DNA of 64,000 bases from Candidula unifasciata (GCA_905116865.2 CAJHNH020000198.1:137501-201500), one strand, 5' to 3'. Shown: positions 33,895 to 47,100, counted from the stretch's first letter. The notes: generated by a model not told the origin, from the letters alone. Program-made: numbers and translations.

Positions 33895-34505
33895 AAGAAA
33901 CTATCTCCGGCCCCGCCGGAGTGACAGAAAATGAAGGAGCAGACAGACTGGCCGTTTCTGCAGTTGTTAGTGGAGGAAGAAGTATTGACATGGAAAACAT
34001 ACAGACTGCTCTGCGTTCCAGAGACTTTGAGACAAAGGGTCAGAGACAACAAAACCATCTGTTGAAACTGGGTGTTAAACGAGAATAAACTTGCATAAAC
34101 CGGTTACCAGGCAGAGAAATCAGATGTGCCTGTGAACTCCTACTGACTGGACAATAACTGCGTACTGGGTAATGACCAGAGAGATAGATTGGCTGGATAT
34201 GCACCACTGAGTGGTGAACTGATGCATGGCATGCAAATGTGATCAAGGCCCTTTGGGAACAAGCAACGGAATCAGTAGAGAAACAAGATTATTAAGGCCT
34301 GGAGATATTGAGGCACCTAGGTGTAACCAGAGGGTCTGGTCCGCTCACTACACTCAGAGGTAAGGCAAGACGGATATAACCAAATTGTGACCGGTACCAT
34401 CGGTATTGGAAATCTGTGCTGGCTGCTAAAGATGAGGACGGAGCATGTATGAGAATGCCCCGAGTGCTGTTATGTCAATTCTTGACTCAACTCAACTCAA
34501 CTTAT
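33895..34505 (+). mobile_element. Two degenerate RNase H fragments in series
   Basis: First: PAGVTENEGADRLAVSAVVS then ALRSRDFETKGQRQQNHLLK. Second (34140-34505): TGYWVMTRE-type start, RGSGPLTTLRGKARR, then TIGIGNLCWLLKM and a (CTCAA)n tail at 34484-34502. Confidence 0.75.
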
Positions 34506-34539
34506 ACTGGGTAAGGTGAACATAGAAACACTGAGCTGT

Positions 34540-35360
34540 TAATGCAGAGGTCAATGCTCTCATCGGTGAAAATTCAGACGAAGCAGATGCACTAATCTAC
34601 ACAGACGGATCCGTTATACGCCAAAGAAGAAGCGCATGGGCATTTACAGCACGCTCAGCGGGCAGAACAGTCAAAGAAGCCAACGGCGCCTTCTCCATGA
34701 CAACCAGCAGCATGACGATGGAGGTGATGGCAGTGACGCAAGCGCTTACCTGGCTTGAAACACAAAAATACACCCGCGTGTGTATACTCAGTGATTCAAT
34801 GAGTATGATCCGGAGGGTTCAGGCAGGTTCAGTGCGAAGACAATGGCTTGAATCATTACAGAAGTCCACTGTTCGTGGAGTCACCTTTATTTTTGTTCCG
34901 GGACACGCAGGCGTCGATGGAAATGAAAGAGCTGACAGGTTGGCTGGATCCGCTATCACTACCGACGGTCGGCCTATGGATCATGCTGATATTATCAATG
35001 CCCTCAGAGAAATGGGAAGAATAGAGGACTTTGGTGGCAGTGAATCCACATCACTCGCCAGAATGGCAGACTTGGGAATTAAGATCGGCACAGCAAAAAA
35101 CGAGCACCAGGACCAATGGAAGCTAGTGACAAGACGCTCGCTTGCCGACTTGAGGATTTTGGGTTCGAGTCAGCAACTGTTGGAGTTTTTAAAAAAATAA
35201 TTCCGGTTTCCGTGTCGACACAGGGTGAAATGGAAGCAACAACTGTCCTCATTGACTACATCCCTAAGTTGGGAGTCTAGAACTGACATCACAGTACTCG
35301 GGACATGTACCCATCTCCGGCAGCAAGCGCAGAGTCTTTCAGTCTAATGGTACGAGTAAC
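34540..35360 (+). mobile_element. RNase H domain of non-LTR retrotransposon, nearly complete
   Basis: One open frame from about 34546 to 35200 reads ALIYTDGSVI, MTMEVMAVTQALTWLETQ, RVCILSDSMSMI and [20 protein letters not shown]. The four acidic positions of an RNase HI active site (Asp of TDGS, Glu, Asp of SDS, Asp of RAD) are present. It is 5'-truncated, with no RT domain, so it cannot be autonomous. Its 3' part (35215-35350) contains RVKWKQQLSSLTTSL-like coding remnants. Confidence 0.88.
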
Positions 35361-36220
35361 AATCTGTCTGTATGCCTGTCTCGCCCTTCCCCTGAGTGTT
35401 GACCATCGGCCATAATCTCTGGTCAATCCTCGCTCTACAATTCTCATCTCATCACGATGACCTATTTGTTTCTCGCTCCCAAAGGACGATTACAACATCT
35501 GGCTTGTCAAGCAAAAAATTACCACTAGATGGCGCGAAACCAGCCAGTCTGCCTGCCTGTTAATGACCCAACACACTGGAACTCACTGAAAAAATATTTT
35601 TGGGATACTTTTACTTAGTCGCTCGTCTTCTAAATTGGGGTGTGGCTTTTGCCAGAGCGATCGCCAGCAGTTTTCTTTCTGGCTCTGTTCCATTCCAGTC
35701 CTCTGTCAGTCAGTGAACACTAGGTCGTCCTGGTGGTCTGGTTCCCTGGTTCTTTGCCTCCCATGCTGCATACATGTCCGAACCATCCTAATTGTGACGA
35801 TTCCACTCGAGTTTGTAAGACTTGGGTTTCAAAGGTAATGACGTATTGTCAGACTGCTAATTTTGTCCCTTTTTGTCACTTAGACTACCTTTCTTGGATA
35901 CCTCATTTCTGAGACCTGAAGCTGGCTGGAGTCTGTGCGCTGTTGTCATTGCCCATGTCTGGCACCCATAGGTTAGGATTGGTACACAGGTAGAGCGGTA
36001 AACAGTCATTTTTTTTGCCCTGGCTAAGAAAGCCCAGGTTTATGGCATTGAGAAGCTGCCCAACAGCTGCTTGTCGAGCATCCAACTGATGCCTCAATTC
36101 TCTTTTGTTACAACTTCACCAGGAACTGATCTTTCTTCTCTCCTAAGATCACCAAAGTTATAAGTAAGTTGGACTGAAGATGTGCCTCTGATTTAGCTAT
36201 CCGATTCACGTCGTCTGCAA
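35361..36220. other. Intergenic spacer
   Basis: Probably includes a decayed reverse-strand retroelement piece (35900-36110, whose complement reads RQLDARQAAVGQLLNAINL-like), but I could not place it in a family. Confidence 0.4.
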
Positions 36221-36224
36221 ATGC

Positions 36225-36612
36225 CAGCTCTGATATACAGATTGGTCTCATACATATTGGTCTCATGTACAAATTGGTCTCATATACAGATTGGTCTCAT
36301 ATACAGATTGGTCTCATATACAGATTTGTTTCATATACAGATTGGTCTCATATACAGATTGGTCTCATATACAGATTGGTCTCATGTGCAGATTGGTCTC
36401 ATGTACAGATTGGTCTCATATACAGATTGATTTCATGTACAGATTGGTCTCATGTACAGATTGGTCTCATATACAGATTAGGTTTCATGTACAGATTGGT
36501 CTCATGTACAGATTGGTCTCATATACAGATTGGTTTCATATACAGATTGGTCTCATATACAGATTGGTCTCATATACAAATTGGTCTCATGTACAGATTG
36601 GTCTCATCTTCC
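36225..36612. repeat. 17-bp minisatellite, ~23 copies
   Basis: Unit ATTGGTCTCATATACAG with G/A variants. It runs through all three frames, giving IQIGLIYRLVSYTDWSH-type ORFs. Confidence 0.95.
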
Positions 36613-36884
36613 AGTACCCTTCTGAGTACTTCTTTGTCTTCTCCTTACATGTCTTGATGACATCATCCATCATAAAAAAATTAAGAGGTAAGGTGAGAGA
36701 ATATCACCTTGTCTAACACCGCTAGTGGTCTTACATTCTTCTGACTCTTGATCACTAATCACCAAGAAGAAGAAGACATAGAAGATGAAGAAGTAGAAGA
36801 AGAAAAAGTGATTAGTAATTAGGGATTAGAAGGGATTATCATCACAGCACTCCGGACAGATCAATAGGTGCTCTGATCTCCTCC

Positions 36885-37580
36885 TCAAAAGCTCCACAAG
36901 TATAAAACGACTGATGACGCCTGTTCTGTGTTGGTTAATGAAACGTCTTGTCCTCTTAGTGAAATGTTCATTTCTTGCAGCTCCAGGCTGCACTCCATGT
37001 CCATCAGTCTGGACAGTGATATGGAGTCATGTCCTTTGGCGTGCTCCTTGGTACGGTAAGTGCAGCGCATGGCATTGATAACATCACTTCTGTCCGGTAC
37101 TGGGCCAGCCATAGCAACCGCAGTGTCAGCAAGATAGTCTGCACGCTCGTTCCCTTGAACACCTGCATGACCTGGCAAAAAGATGAAGATTAGGGCAGAT
37201 TTTCTAGAAGAGCTTAGTGTTTCAATCCATTCTTGCCTGATAAATCCAGCTTGGATTTTTTCAAGCATATTCATCGAATCACTAAGAATACATACGTGTG
37301 TGAACTTTTGAGTACCAAGCCAAGCTAAAGCCTTTGTTACAGCCATAGTTTCTATTGTAAGGCTACTAATTGTAACAGCAAAGACACCATTCATCTCCTT
37401 GATGGTTTCCCCCCTTGAACTTACTATGAAGGCCCATACACTTCGCTTGCCCCTGATTACTGACCCATCTGTGTAAACTATAGCATCATCTTCATCTGTG
37501 TTTTCGTCAATCAATGTTCTGACTAAAGGATCAACAATGCCAGGAATCTGCTCTCTACAGCTTTCATCAAGTGTGAATTG
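36885..37580 (-). mobile_element. RNase H domain of non-LTR retrotransposon, nearly complete, reverse
   Basis: The reverse frame is open for 266 codons: AIVYTDGSVIRGKRSVWAF, LTIETMAVTKALAWLGTQK, HVCILSDSMNML, LPGHAGVQGNERADYLADTA. The RNase HI acidic residues are all visible. Same family as 34540-35360 but more diverged. The ORF's N-terminal part before about 37580 is simple (GAA)n sequence. It lies just upstream of the zinc-finger promoter in antisense. Confidence 0.87.
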
Positions 37581-37612
37581 GACTGTAATATTAATGTAAC
37601 ATAAAGAAGAAG

Positions 37613-37645
<33 letters not shown>

Positions 37646-37739
37646 AAACAGCAGAAGAAAGAGCTTGCTTGCCGGCACGGCACACTGATTATGATGATGA
37701 CGATGAAGAAAAATTCCCCAGTAAGACACCAGTAACCAG

Positions 37740-37942
37740 ACACCCCTGATCCCCCATCTCCTTAGACTCGACCCTGACGTCACATGTGTCGCCTCGACCA
37801 ATCAGCTTCCGTCCTGATGATGGCGTCACAGGGACCAGAACTTAAGAGAGGCAAGCCTAAAAACTCCTTGACAACCTTCTCTAACCGTCTCTAGAACCTC
37901 TTTCTGTTGTCTCCACACTACTTTTGCCATCCCAAATCTTCA
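37740..37942 (+). promoter_or_regulatory. Probable promoter and 5' UTR of the zinc-finger gene
   Basis: Contains a full CRE TGACGTCA (37775-37782), a CCAAT box (37798-37802) and a CRE half site (GCGTCA, 37823-37828). No TATA box. An in-frame TAG at 37892 precedes the first ATG at 37943. The whole block is duplicated at 33205-33620. The promoter call is an inference from motifs and conservation between the two copies. Confidence 0.55.
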
Positions 37943-38157
37943 ATGGACACCAACAGCCGAGCATCTCAAGCCGATATCTGCGGTTCTCCGAAGAGGAACG
38001 CTGCAGATTCCTCCAGCAAGGAGAAGAAGATCCTGCAGGGACGGCGCCAGCAGAGACATTCCACAGAGATCGGGTCTGAGTATCACAGATGGTGGGTCGT
38101 TAGGAGCGCCCTGGGCTTTGAGACCAACGAACATATCGCTGGACTTCTCCTGGACGG
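37943..38157 (+). CDS. Zinc-finger gene exon 1
   Basis: First ATG after an in-frame stop at 37892. 71 codons plus GG, donor GTAAGT at 38158 (phase 2). Encodes a Ser/Lys-rich start and the [20 protein letters not shown] helix motif. Its last ~95 bases are copied repeatedly downstream. Confidence 0.65.
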
Positions 38158-41100
38158 GTAAGTATTCTTATTTACTACATGCTTATAATTATCTTCTTCA
38201 TCTTCTTCTTCATCATCATAGTCAGTAGCCACTACATTCTCATTCTCTAGAGATCGGGTCTGAATACTACAGATGTTGGAATAGGAGCACCCTGGGGTTT
38301 GAGTCCAACGAACATATCGCTGGACTCCTCCTGGGCGGGTAAGTAGTTGTAGCAGCAGCATCACCAGTAGTGGTAGTAACACTGAAACATTCTACAGAGA
38401 TCGGGTCTGAATACCAGAGATGGTGGGTCGTTAGGAGCACCCTGAGGTTTGAGTCTAACGAACATTTCGAGGGACCCTGGGCGTGTAAGTAGTTGCATCA
38501 GCAGCAGTAGTTTTAGGAACAGCTGAAACATTCCACAGAGATCGGATCTGAGTACCACATATGGTGGATCGTTGGAAGCACCATAGGGTTTCAGACCAAC
38601 AAACCGTTGGACACTTTCTGGACAAGGGAGTAGTTGTTGCAGCAAGAGTAGTGGTAGTAGTAGTAGCAGCAGCAGCACCATAGACCCAGTCTGAGTACCA
38701 CAGATGGTGGGTCGTCGAAAGCATTTTGGGATTTGGGACTAGAGTATATCGCTGGTCTTCCCCTGGACGGTTAAGTAGTGGTAGTTGTTGTAGTAGCAGC
38801 AACAGCGTTAGTAGTGGTAGCAGCTGCAGCATGCTACATAGGTCGAGTTTAAGTACCACAGATTATGGGAGCGCCCTAAACTTTGAGACCAACGAGTAGT
38901 TATAGTAGTAGCTGTTGTTGTAGCAACAGCAGCAGAAGTAGTATTGGTAAAAGTGGCAGCAGTAGAAGTAGTTATGGTAATGGCAACAGCAGTATAAGTA
39001 GTAGTAGTGGAAGCGGCAGTAGAAGTAGTAGTGGTAGTGGAAGCGGCAGTAGAAGTAGTAGTGGTAGTGAAAGCAGCAGTAGATGTAGTAATGGTAGTGG
39101 AAGCAGAAGTAGAAGTAGTAGTGGTAGTGGAAGCAGGAGTAGAAGTAGTAATGGTAGTGGAAGCAGAAGTAGAAGTAGTAGTGGTAGTGAAAGCAGCAGT
39201 AGGAGTAGTAGTGGTAGTGGAAGCAGCAGTAGAAGTAGTAATGGTAGTGGTAGCGGCAGTAGAAGTAGTAGTGGTAGTGAAAGCGGCTGTAGAAGTAGTA
39301 GTGGTAGTGAAAGCAGCAGTAGAAGTAGTAGTGGTAGTGGAAGCAGCAGTAGAAGTAGTAGTGGTAGTGGAAGCAGCAGTAGAAGTAGTAGTAGTAGTGG
39401 AAGCAGCAGTAGAAGTAGTAGTGGTAGTGGAAGCAGCAGTAGAAGTAGTAGTGGTAGTAGAAGCAGCGGTAGAAGTAGTAGAGGTAGTGAAAGCAGCAGT
39501 AGAAGTAGTAGTGGTAGTGAAAGCAGCAGTAGAAGTAGTAGTGGTAGTGGAAGCAGCAGTAGAAGTAGTAGTGGTAGTGGAAGCAGCAGTAGAAGTAGTA
39601 GTGGTAGTGAAAGCAGCAGTAGAAGTAGTAGTGGTAGTGGAAGCAGCAGTATAAGTAGTAGTGGTAGTGGTAGCAGCAGTAGAAGTAGCAGTGGTAGTGG
39701 AAGCAGCAGTAGAAGTAGTAGTGATAGTAGCAGCAGAGAAATTCTACAGAGATCTGGACTAACTACCACATATGGTAAGTCGTAACGATGCTTTGTGTGT
39801 TAAGACAAACGAACATATCGCCCACCTTTGCTTGGACGGGTATGGAATGTTCTTACTATCATCATCTTCTTTATCATATTCTTCTCCGTCATCATCTTTA
39901 CCATCACAACACTCCGTCTCAGACTATTTCCCATGCTGGAATAGAATATTATCAAATTCCCATCACTTTAAAACAAACTGGAAATTATACTAGCTGTGAA
40001 AGTGTAGCTTCTTTGACTGTCCTGGCAGGGTGATCAATTGAATTGCAGTAGCTGTGTCAAAATGTCCGCATAATAACAAAAATTCAGTTTTCATTGTGAC
40101 CCAGATACATTCTCCAGCTGTATAATTACTGTCAAATCTAAGACATAAAGTCAGTTTGACGTTGTTAATTACTGCAGTCATATAGACAACTTGACCCAGT
40201 TGATTACTTAAGCTATATAGACAACTTGAGCCAGTTGATTACTTAAGCTATATAGACAACTTGAGCCAGTTGATTACTTAAGCTATATAGACAACTTGAG
40301 CCAGTTGATTACTTAAGCTATATAGACAACTTGAGCCATTTGATTACTTAAGCTATATAGACAACTTGAGCCAGGTAATATCTGAAGCTAAATAGACAAC
40401 TTAAGCAAGTTGATTACTCAAGCTATATAGACAACTTAAGCTATATAGACAACTTGAGCCAGTTGATTACTTAAGCTATATAGACAACTTGAGCCAGTTG
40501 ATTACTTAAGCTATATAGACAACTTAAGCTATATAGACAACTTGAGCCAGTTGATTACTTAAGCTATATAGACAACTTGAGCCAGTTGATTACTTAAGCT
40601 ATATAGACAACTTGAGCCAGTTGATTACTTAAGCTATATAGACAACTTAAGCTATATAGACAACTTGACCCAGTTGATTACTCAAGCTATATAGACAACT
40701 TGAGCCAGTTGATTACTTAAGCTATATAGACAACTTGACCCAGTTGATTACTTAAGCTATATAGACAACTTAAGCTATATAGACAACTTGAGCTAGTTAA
40801 TTACTCAAGCTATATAGACAACTTGACCCAGTTGATTACTCAAGCTATATAGACAACTTAAGCAAGTTGATTACTCAAGCTATATAGACAACTTGACCCA
40901 GTTGATTACTCAAGCTATATAGACAACTTAAGCCAAGTAATATCTGAAGCTAAATAGACAACTTAAGCAAGTTGATTACTCAAGCTATATAGACAACTTG
41001 AGCCAGTTGATTACTTAAGCTATATAGACAACTTGAGCCAGGTAATATCTGAAGCTAAATAGACAACTTAAGCAAGTTGATTACTCAAGCTATATAGACA

Positions 41101-44100
41101 ACTTAAGCTATATAGACAACTTGAGCCAGTTGATTACTTAAGCTATATAGACAACTTGAGCCAGGTAATATCTGAAGCTAAATAGACAACTTAAGCAAGT
41201 TGATTACTCAAGCTATATAGACAACTTGACCCAGTTGATTACTTAAGCTATATAGACAACTTGAGCCAGGTAATATCTGAAGCTAAATAGACAACTTAAG
41301 CAAGTTGATTACTCAAGCTATATAGACAACTTAAGCTATATAGACAACTTGAGCCAGTTGATTACTTAAGCTATATAGACAACTTGAGCCAGTTGATTAC
41401 TCAAGCTATATAGACAACCTAAGCTATATAGACAACTTGAGCCAGTTGATTACTCAAGCTATATAGACAACTTGAGCTAGTTAATTACTCAAGCTATATA
41501 GACAACTTAAGCTATATAGACAACTTGACCCAGTTGATTACTCAAGCTATATAGACAACTTGAGCTAGTTAATTACTCAAGCTATATAGACAACTTGAGC
41601 CAGTTGATTACTCAAGCTATATAGACAACTTGACCCAGTTGATTACTCAAGCTATATAGACAACTTGAGCTAGTTAATTACTCAAGCTATATAGACAACT
41701 TGACCCAGTTGATTACTTAAGCTATATAGACAACTTGACCCAGTTGATTACTCAAGCTATATAGACAACTTAAGCAAGTTGATTACTCAAGCTATATAGA
41801 CAACTTGACCCAGTTGATTACTTAAGCTATATAGACAACTTGACCCAGTTGATTACTCAAGCTATATAGACAACTTAAGCAAGTTGATTACTCAAGCTAT
41901 ATAGACAACTTGACCCAGTTGATTACTTAAGCTATATAGACAACTTGACCCAGTTGATTACTTAAGCTATATAGACAACTTAAGCTATATAGACAACTTG
42001 ACCCAGTTGATTACTTAAGCTATATAGACAACTTAAGCTATATAGACAACTTGACCCAGTTGATTACTTAAGCTATATAGACAACTCAAGCTATATAGAC
42101 AACTTAAGCTATATAGACAACTTAAGCTAAATAGACAACTTAAGCAAGTTGATTACTCAAGCTATATAGACAACTTGAGCCAGTTGATTACTCAAGCTAT
42201 ATAGACAACTTAAGCAAGTTGATTACTCAAGCTATATAGACAACTTGACCCAGTTGATTACTTAAGCTATATAGACAACTTAAGCTAGTTGATTACTCAA
42301 GCTATATAGACAACTTAAGCAAGTTGATTACTCAAGCTATATAGACAACTTGACCCAGTTGATTACTCAAGCTATATAGACAACTTAAGCAAGTTGATTA
42401 CTCAAGCTATATAGACAACTTGACCCAGTTGATTACTTAAGCTATATAGACAACTTGAGCCAGGTAATATCTGAAGCTAAATAGACAGCTTGACCAGTTA
42501 ATAAATACTAAAGCTGTATAGTAAACTTGACCCAGTTAATTACTAAAGCTATATAGACAACTTGACTCAGTTTATTACTAAAGCTATATAGACAACTTGA
42601 CTCAGTTTATTACTAAAGCTGTATAGACATCTTGACGGAATTCATAACTGTTTATATTCATAACTTGACATTGTTAATTACCGAAACTATATAGACAACT
42701 TGACCCAGTTATTTACTAAAGTTATATAGACAACATGAATCAGTGAACTTCTAAAGCTACATTGACAACTAGACCCAGTTATTTACTAAAGTTATATAGA
42801 CAACATGAATCAGTGAACTTCTAAAGCTACATTGACAACTAGACCCAGTTATTTACTAAAGTTATATAGACAACATGAATCAGTGAACTTCTAAAGCTAC
42901 ATTGACAACTAGACCCAGTTATTTACTAAAGTTATATAGACAACATGAATCAGTGAACTTCTAAAGCTACATTGACAACTAGACCCAGTTATTTACTAAA
43001 GTTATATAGACAACATGAATCAGTGAACTTCTAAAGCTACATTGACAACTAGACCCAGTTATTTACTAAAGTTATATAGACAACATGAATCAGTGAACTT
43101 CTAAAGCTACATTGACAACTAGACCCAGTTAACCGATATGGTTACATAGACGAAGGATGGCTGACTCGATAGAGAGACAGAAGCCAGGGTACAAAATGGC
43201 AAATGCTGTCACCTACCAGTTAGCCCCACTGCTTAGACACCCACATGTCTACCTTACAGCCAAACAGCAAATAAATCAAAGCATCTTCATCCCTGCTTTA
43301 TTCTATCAGTGTCAAACAGGGTCAGTGAGTAGGGGCATTGGAACAGAAAAAAAAAATTAAATGTGAAATGCGCTGTCTCCGTAAAGTCAGTAACAACAGC
43401 AGGCACAGTGTTACAAATGCCAGCATTAGAGAGAAAGTTGGAATAAGACCACATCTGGGTTTTACTGAAAAACAAATAATGAAACGGTGGGCCATCTAGA
43501 GATAATGCAGCCAGACCAAATTGAATATGAGGCGTTTTACAGCAGAAAATTTATGAGGAAGACGAGAGGAAGACCAGGGAAGAGATTTATTTTTTATTTA
43601 GCTAAAACCTGCTTAAAAATGAACAAGCCACCACCCAAGCCACCCCTGGAGCACAAGACAAATACAGAAAATTACTACACTGGGCTACAACCTGGTATCA
43701 GTAAGACGACAAAAGAAGAAAGAGACAAATTGACCCACTTAATTACTGTAACTTTATAGACAACATGAGCCACATAATTACTGTAGCTTTATAGACAACC
43801 TGACTCACTTAATTACTGCAGCTTTAAAGACAACTTGAGCCACTTAATTACTGTAGCTTTATAGACAACATGAGCCACTTAATTACTGTAGCTTTATAGA
43901 CAACATGAGCCACTTAATTACTGTAGCTTTGAAGACAACTTGACTCACTTAATTACTGCAGCTTTATAGACAACTGACCCACTTAATTACTGTAGCTTTG
44001 AAGACAACTTGACTCACTTAATTACTGCAGCTTTATAGACAACTTGAGCCACTTAATTACTGTAACTTTATAGACAACATGAGCCACTTAATTACTGTAG

Positions 44101-47100
44101 CTTTATAGACAACCTGACTCACTTAATTACTGTAGCTTTATAGACATCTTGAGCCACTTAATTACTATAGCTTTATAGACAACTGACCCACTTAATTATT
44201 GCAGCTTTATAGACAACTGACCCACTTAATTACTGTAGCTTTGAAGACAACTTGACTCACTTAATTACTGCAGCTTTATAGACAACTGACCCACTTAATT
44301 ACTGTAGCTTTGAAGACAACTTGACTCACTTAATTACTGCAGCTTTATAGACAACTGACCCACTTAATTACTGTAGCTTTGAAGACAACTTGACTCACTT
44401 AATTACTGCAGCTTTATAGACAACATGAGCCACTTAATTACTGTAACTTTATAGACAACATGAGCCACTTAATTACTGTAGCTTTATAGACAACCTGACT
44501 CACTTAATTACTGTAGCTTTATAGACAACTTGAGCCACTTAATTACTATAGCTTTATAGACAACTGACCCACTTAATTACTGTAGCTTTGAAGACAACTT
44601 GACTCACTTAATTACTGCAGCTTTATAGACAACATGAGCCACTTAATTACTGCAGCTTTATAGACAACATGAGCCACTTAATTACTGTAACTTTATAGAC
44701 AACATGAGCCACTTAATTACTGTAGCTTTATAGACAACCTGACTCACTTAATTACTGTAGCTTTATAGACAACTTGAGCCACTTAATTACTATAGCTTTA
44801 TAGACAACTGACCCACTTAATTACTGTAGCTTTGAAGACAACTTGACTCACTTAATTACTGCAGCTTTATAGACAACATGAGCCACTTAATTACTGCAGC
44901 TTTATAGACAACTTGAGCCACTTAATTACTGTAACTTTATAGACAACATGAGCCACTTAATTACTGTAGCTTTGAAGACAACTTGACTCACTTAATTACT
45001 GCAGCTTTATAGACAACTGACCCACTTAATTACTGTAGCTTTGAAGACAACTTGACTCACTTAATTACTGCAGCTTTATAGACAACTTGAGCCACTTAAT
45101 TACTGTAACTTTATAGACAACATGAGCCACTTAATTACTGTAGCTTTATAGACAACCTGACTCACTTAATTACTGTAGCTTTATAGACAACCTGACTCAC
45201 TTAATTACTGTAGCTTTATAGACAACCTGACTCACTTAATTACTGTAGCTTTATAGACAACCTGACTCACTTAATTACTGCAGCTTTATAGACAACTGAC
45301 CCACTTAATTACTGTAGCTTTGAAGACAACTTGACTCACTTAATTACTGCAGCTTTATAGACAACTTGAGCCACTTAATTATTGCAGCTTTATAGACAAC
45401 TGACCCACTTAATTACTGTAGCTTTGAAGACAACTTGACCCACTAAATTACTGTAGCTTTATAGACAACTTGACCAACTTAATTACTGTAGCTGTATACA
45501 CAGCATGAATTAGTAAATTTCTAGGGCCATAATTTACTTTGCGTCTAACACTGTCATAATCTGTTGTAGATCTAACACTGTCATAATCTGTTGTAGGTCT
45601 AACACTGTCATAATCTGTTGTAGGTCTAACACTGTCATAATCTGTTGTAGCTCTAACATTGTCATAATCTGTTGTAGGTCTGACATTGCCATAATCTGCT
45701 GTAGGTCTGACATTGCCATAATCTGTTGTAGGTCTGACATTGCCATAATCTGTTGTAGGTCTGACATTGCCATAATCTGTTGTAGGTCTGACATTGCCAT
45801 AATCTGTTGTAGGTCTGACATTGCCATAATCTGTTGTGGGTCTGACATTGTCATAATCTGTTGTGGGTCTGACATTGTCATAATCTGTTGTAGGTCTGAC
45901 ATTGTCATAATCTGTTGTAGGTCTGACATTGTCATAATATGTTGTAGGTCTAACACTGTCATAATCTGTTGTAGGTCTGACATTGTCATAATCTGTTGTA
46001 GGTCTGACATTGCCATAATCTGTTGTAGGTCTGACATTGTCATAATCTGTTGTGGGTCTGACATTGTCATAATCTGTTGTGGGTCTGACATTGTCATAAT
46101 CTGTTGTAGGTCTGACATTGCCATAATCTGTTGTAGGTCTGACATTATCATAATCTGTTGTGGGTCTGACATTGTCATAATCTGTTGTAGGTCTGACATT
46201 GCCATAATCTGTTGTGCGTCTGACATTGCCATAATCTGTTGTAGGTCTGACATTGCCATAATCTGTTGTAGGTCTAACATTGTCATAATCTGTTGTAGGT
46301 CTGACATTGTCATAAACTGTTGTATGTCTAACACTGTCATATTATGTTGTCGATTCTACATTGTTAAATGATGCTGCAGATTTCATGGATTGCTTCAACA
46401 TCTTGTAACGATGTGTGGTGGAGAGATGTATCAGCCCAGCAGCGACCCGGAGCCCAAGTTAGCAACAGATTCTAGTGATTGTGGCGAGGAGGCAGCTCAG
46501 TCCCCTTCTTCGACCTCTTCAACATCACCCCCTGGAGGAATTGAGAACATGGGCGAGTTCCTGGAGTACCGGAACGCCATCAGCCATTACTGCGACTGTC
46601 TCTGGAGGATGTGCTGTCAACAGGGCAGCCAGCTGCAGCAACTGGACAAAACCAGGTACTGGACAGTTGTGTCTTTCATCCTTTTCTCACTTTCAGTCTC
46701 TACAATATTCCTCTGCTTGTGTCTGTGGCTGTTGTCTAAAGGTGTGCTCTACTAGATGATATAATCAACAATGCACCGATGTTATGAACACAGGAAACAT
46801 CTGCATGTTTAAGAATGTTTGTTAACAATAATTCACTCACGAATAGGTCCAGTCCTTGTCCCTACCCCTTTATTAAGTCCAACATTCAGTCGCACCCGTA
46901 TTCAGACGGCAACACTCCGAGCATTCGCATACAAGCACGTGGATGTTCTCCATCTTTCACGCCACATCTCTGGACAGGTGACTTTGGCGGTTTCCCTCGT
47001 GGTCTCTCGCAGCTAACTCTGAGTAGTAGCTGTTGATTATCTGCGTAGCTGACTCGTCACTGAAGATGATGTTCAAACTGTCGTCTGTCGTCGTAAAGTA

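Larger units (their letters stand above)
38158..46379 (+). other. Zinc-finger gene intron 1, dominated by tandem repeats
   Basis: 8.2 kb from GTAAGT to GCTGCAG. Contents: decayed exon-1 copies, a 30-bp minisatellite, three related 34/35-bp satellite blocks interrupted by an RT fragment, and a 27-bp array that stops about 30 bases before exon 2. Very little non-repeat DNA remains (39860-40165, 43135-43725). Confidence 0.7.

Noticed and set aside
33604..33924. ORF with LLLPAQSQDT repeats
   Set aside because: 30-bp minisatellite. Downstream reading merges into an RNase H remnant in another frame.
36221..36716. Three overlapping ORFs with YRLVSYTDWSHIQIG repeats
   Set aside because: A 17-bp tandem repeat cycles through the frames; not a gene.
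38883..39785. 300-codon Ser/Gly-rich ORF ([10 protein letters not shown] repeat), RS-domain-like
   Set aside because: Pure 30-bp minisatellite between decayed exon copies; the other frame and strand are open equally.
45534..46340. 268-codon minus-strand ORF with a DLQQIMTMS repeat
   Set aside because: Period 27 makes it open automatically. It lies in an intron, has no signal or domain, and codon differences look neutral.
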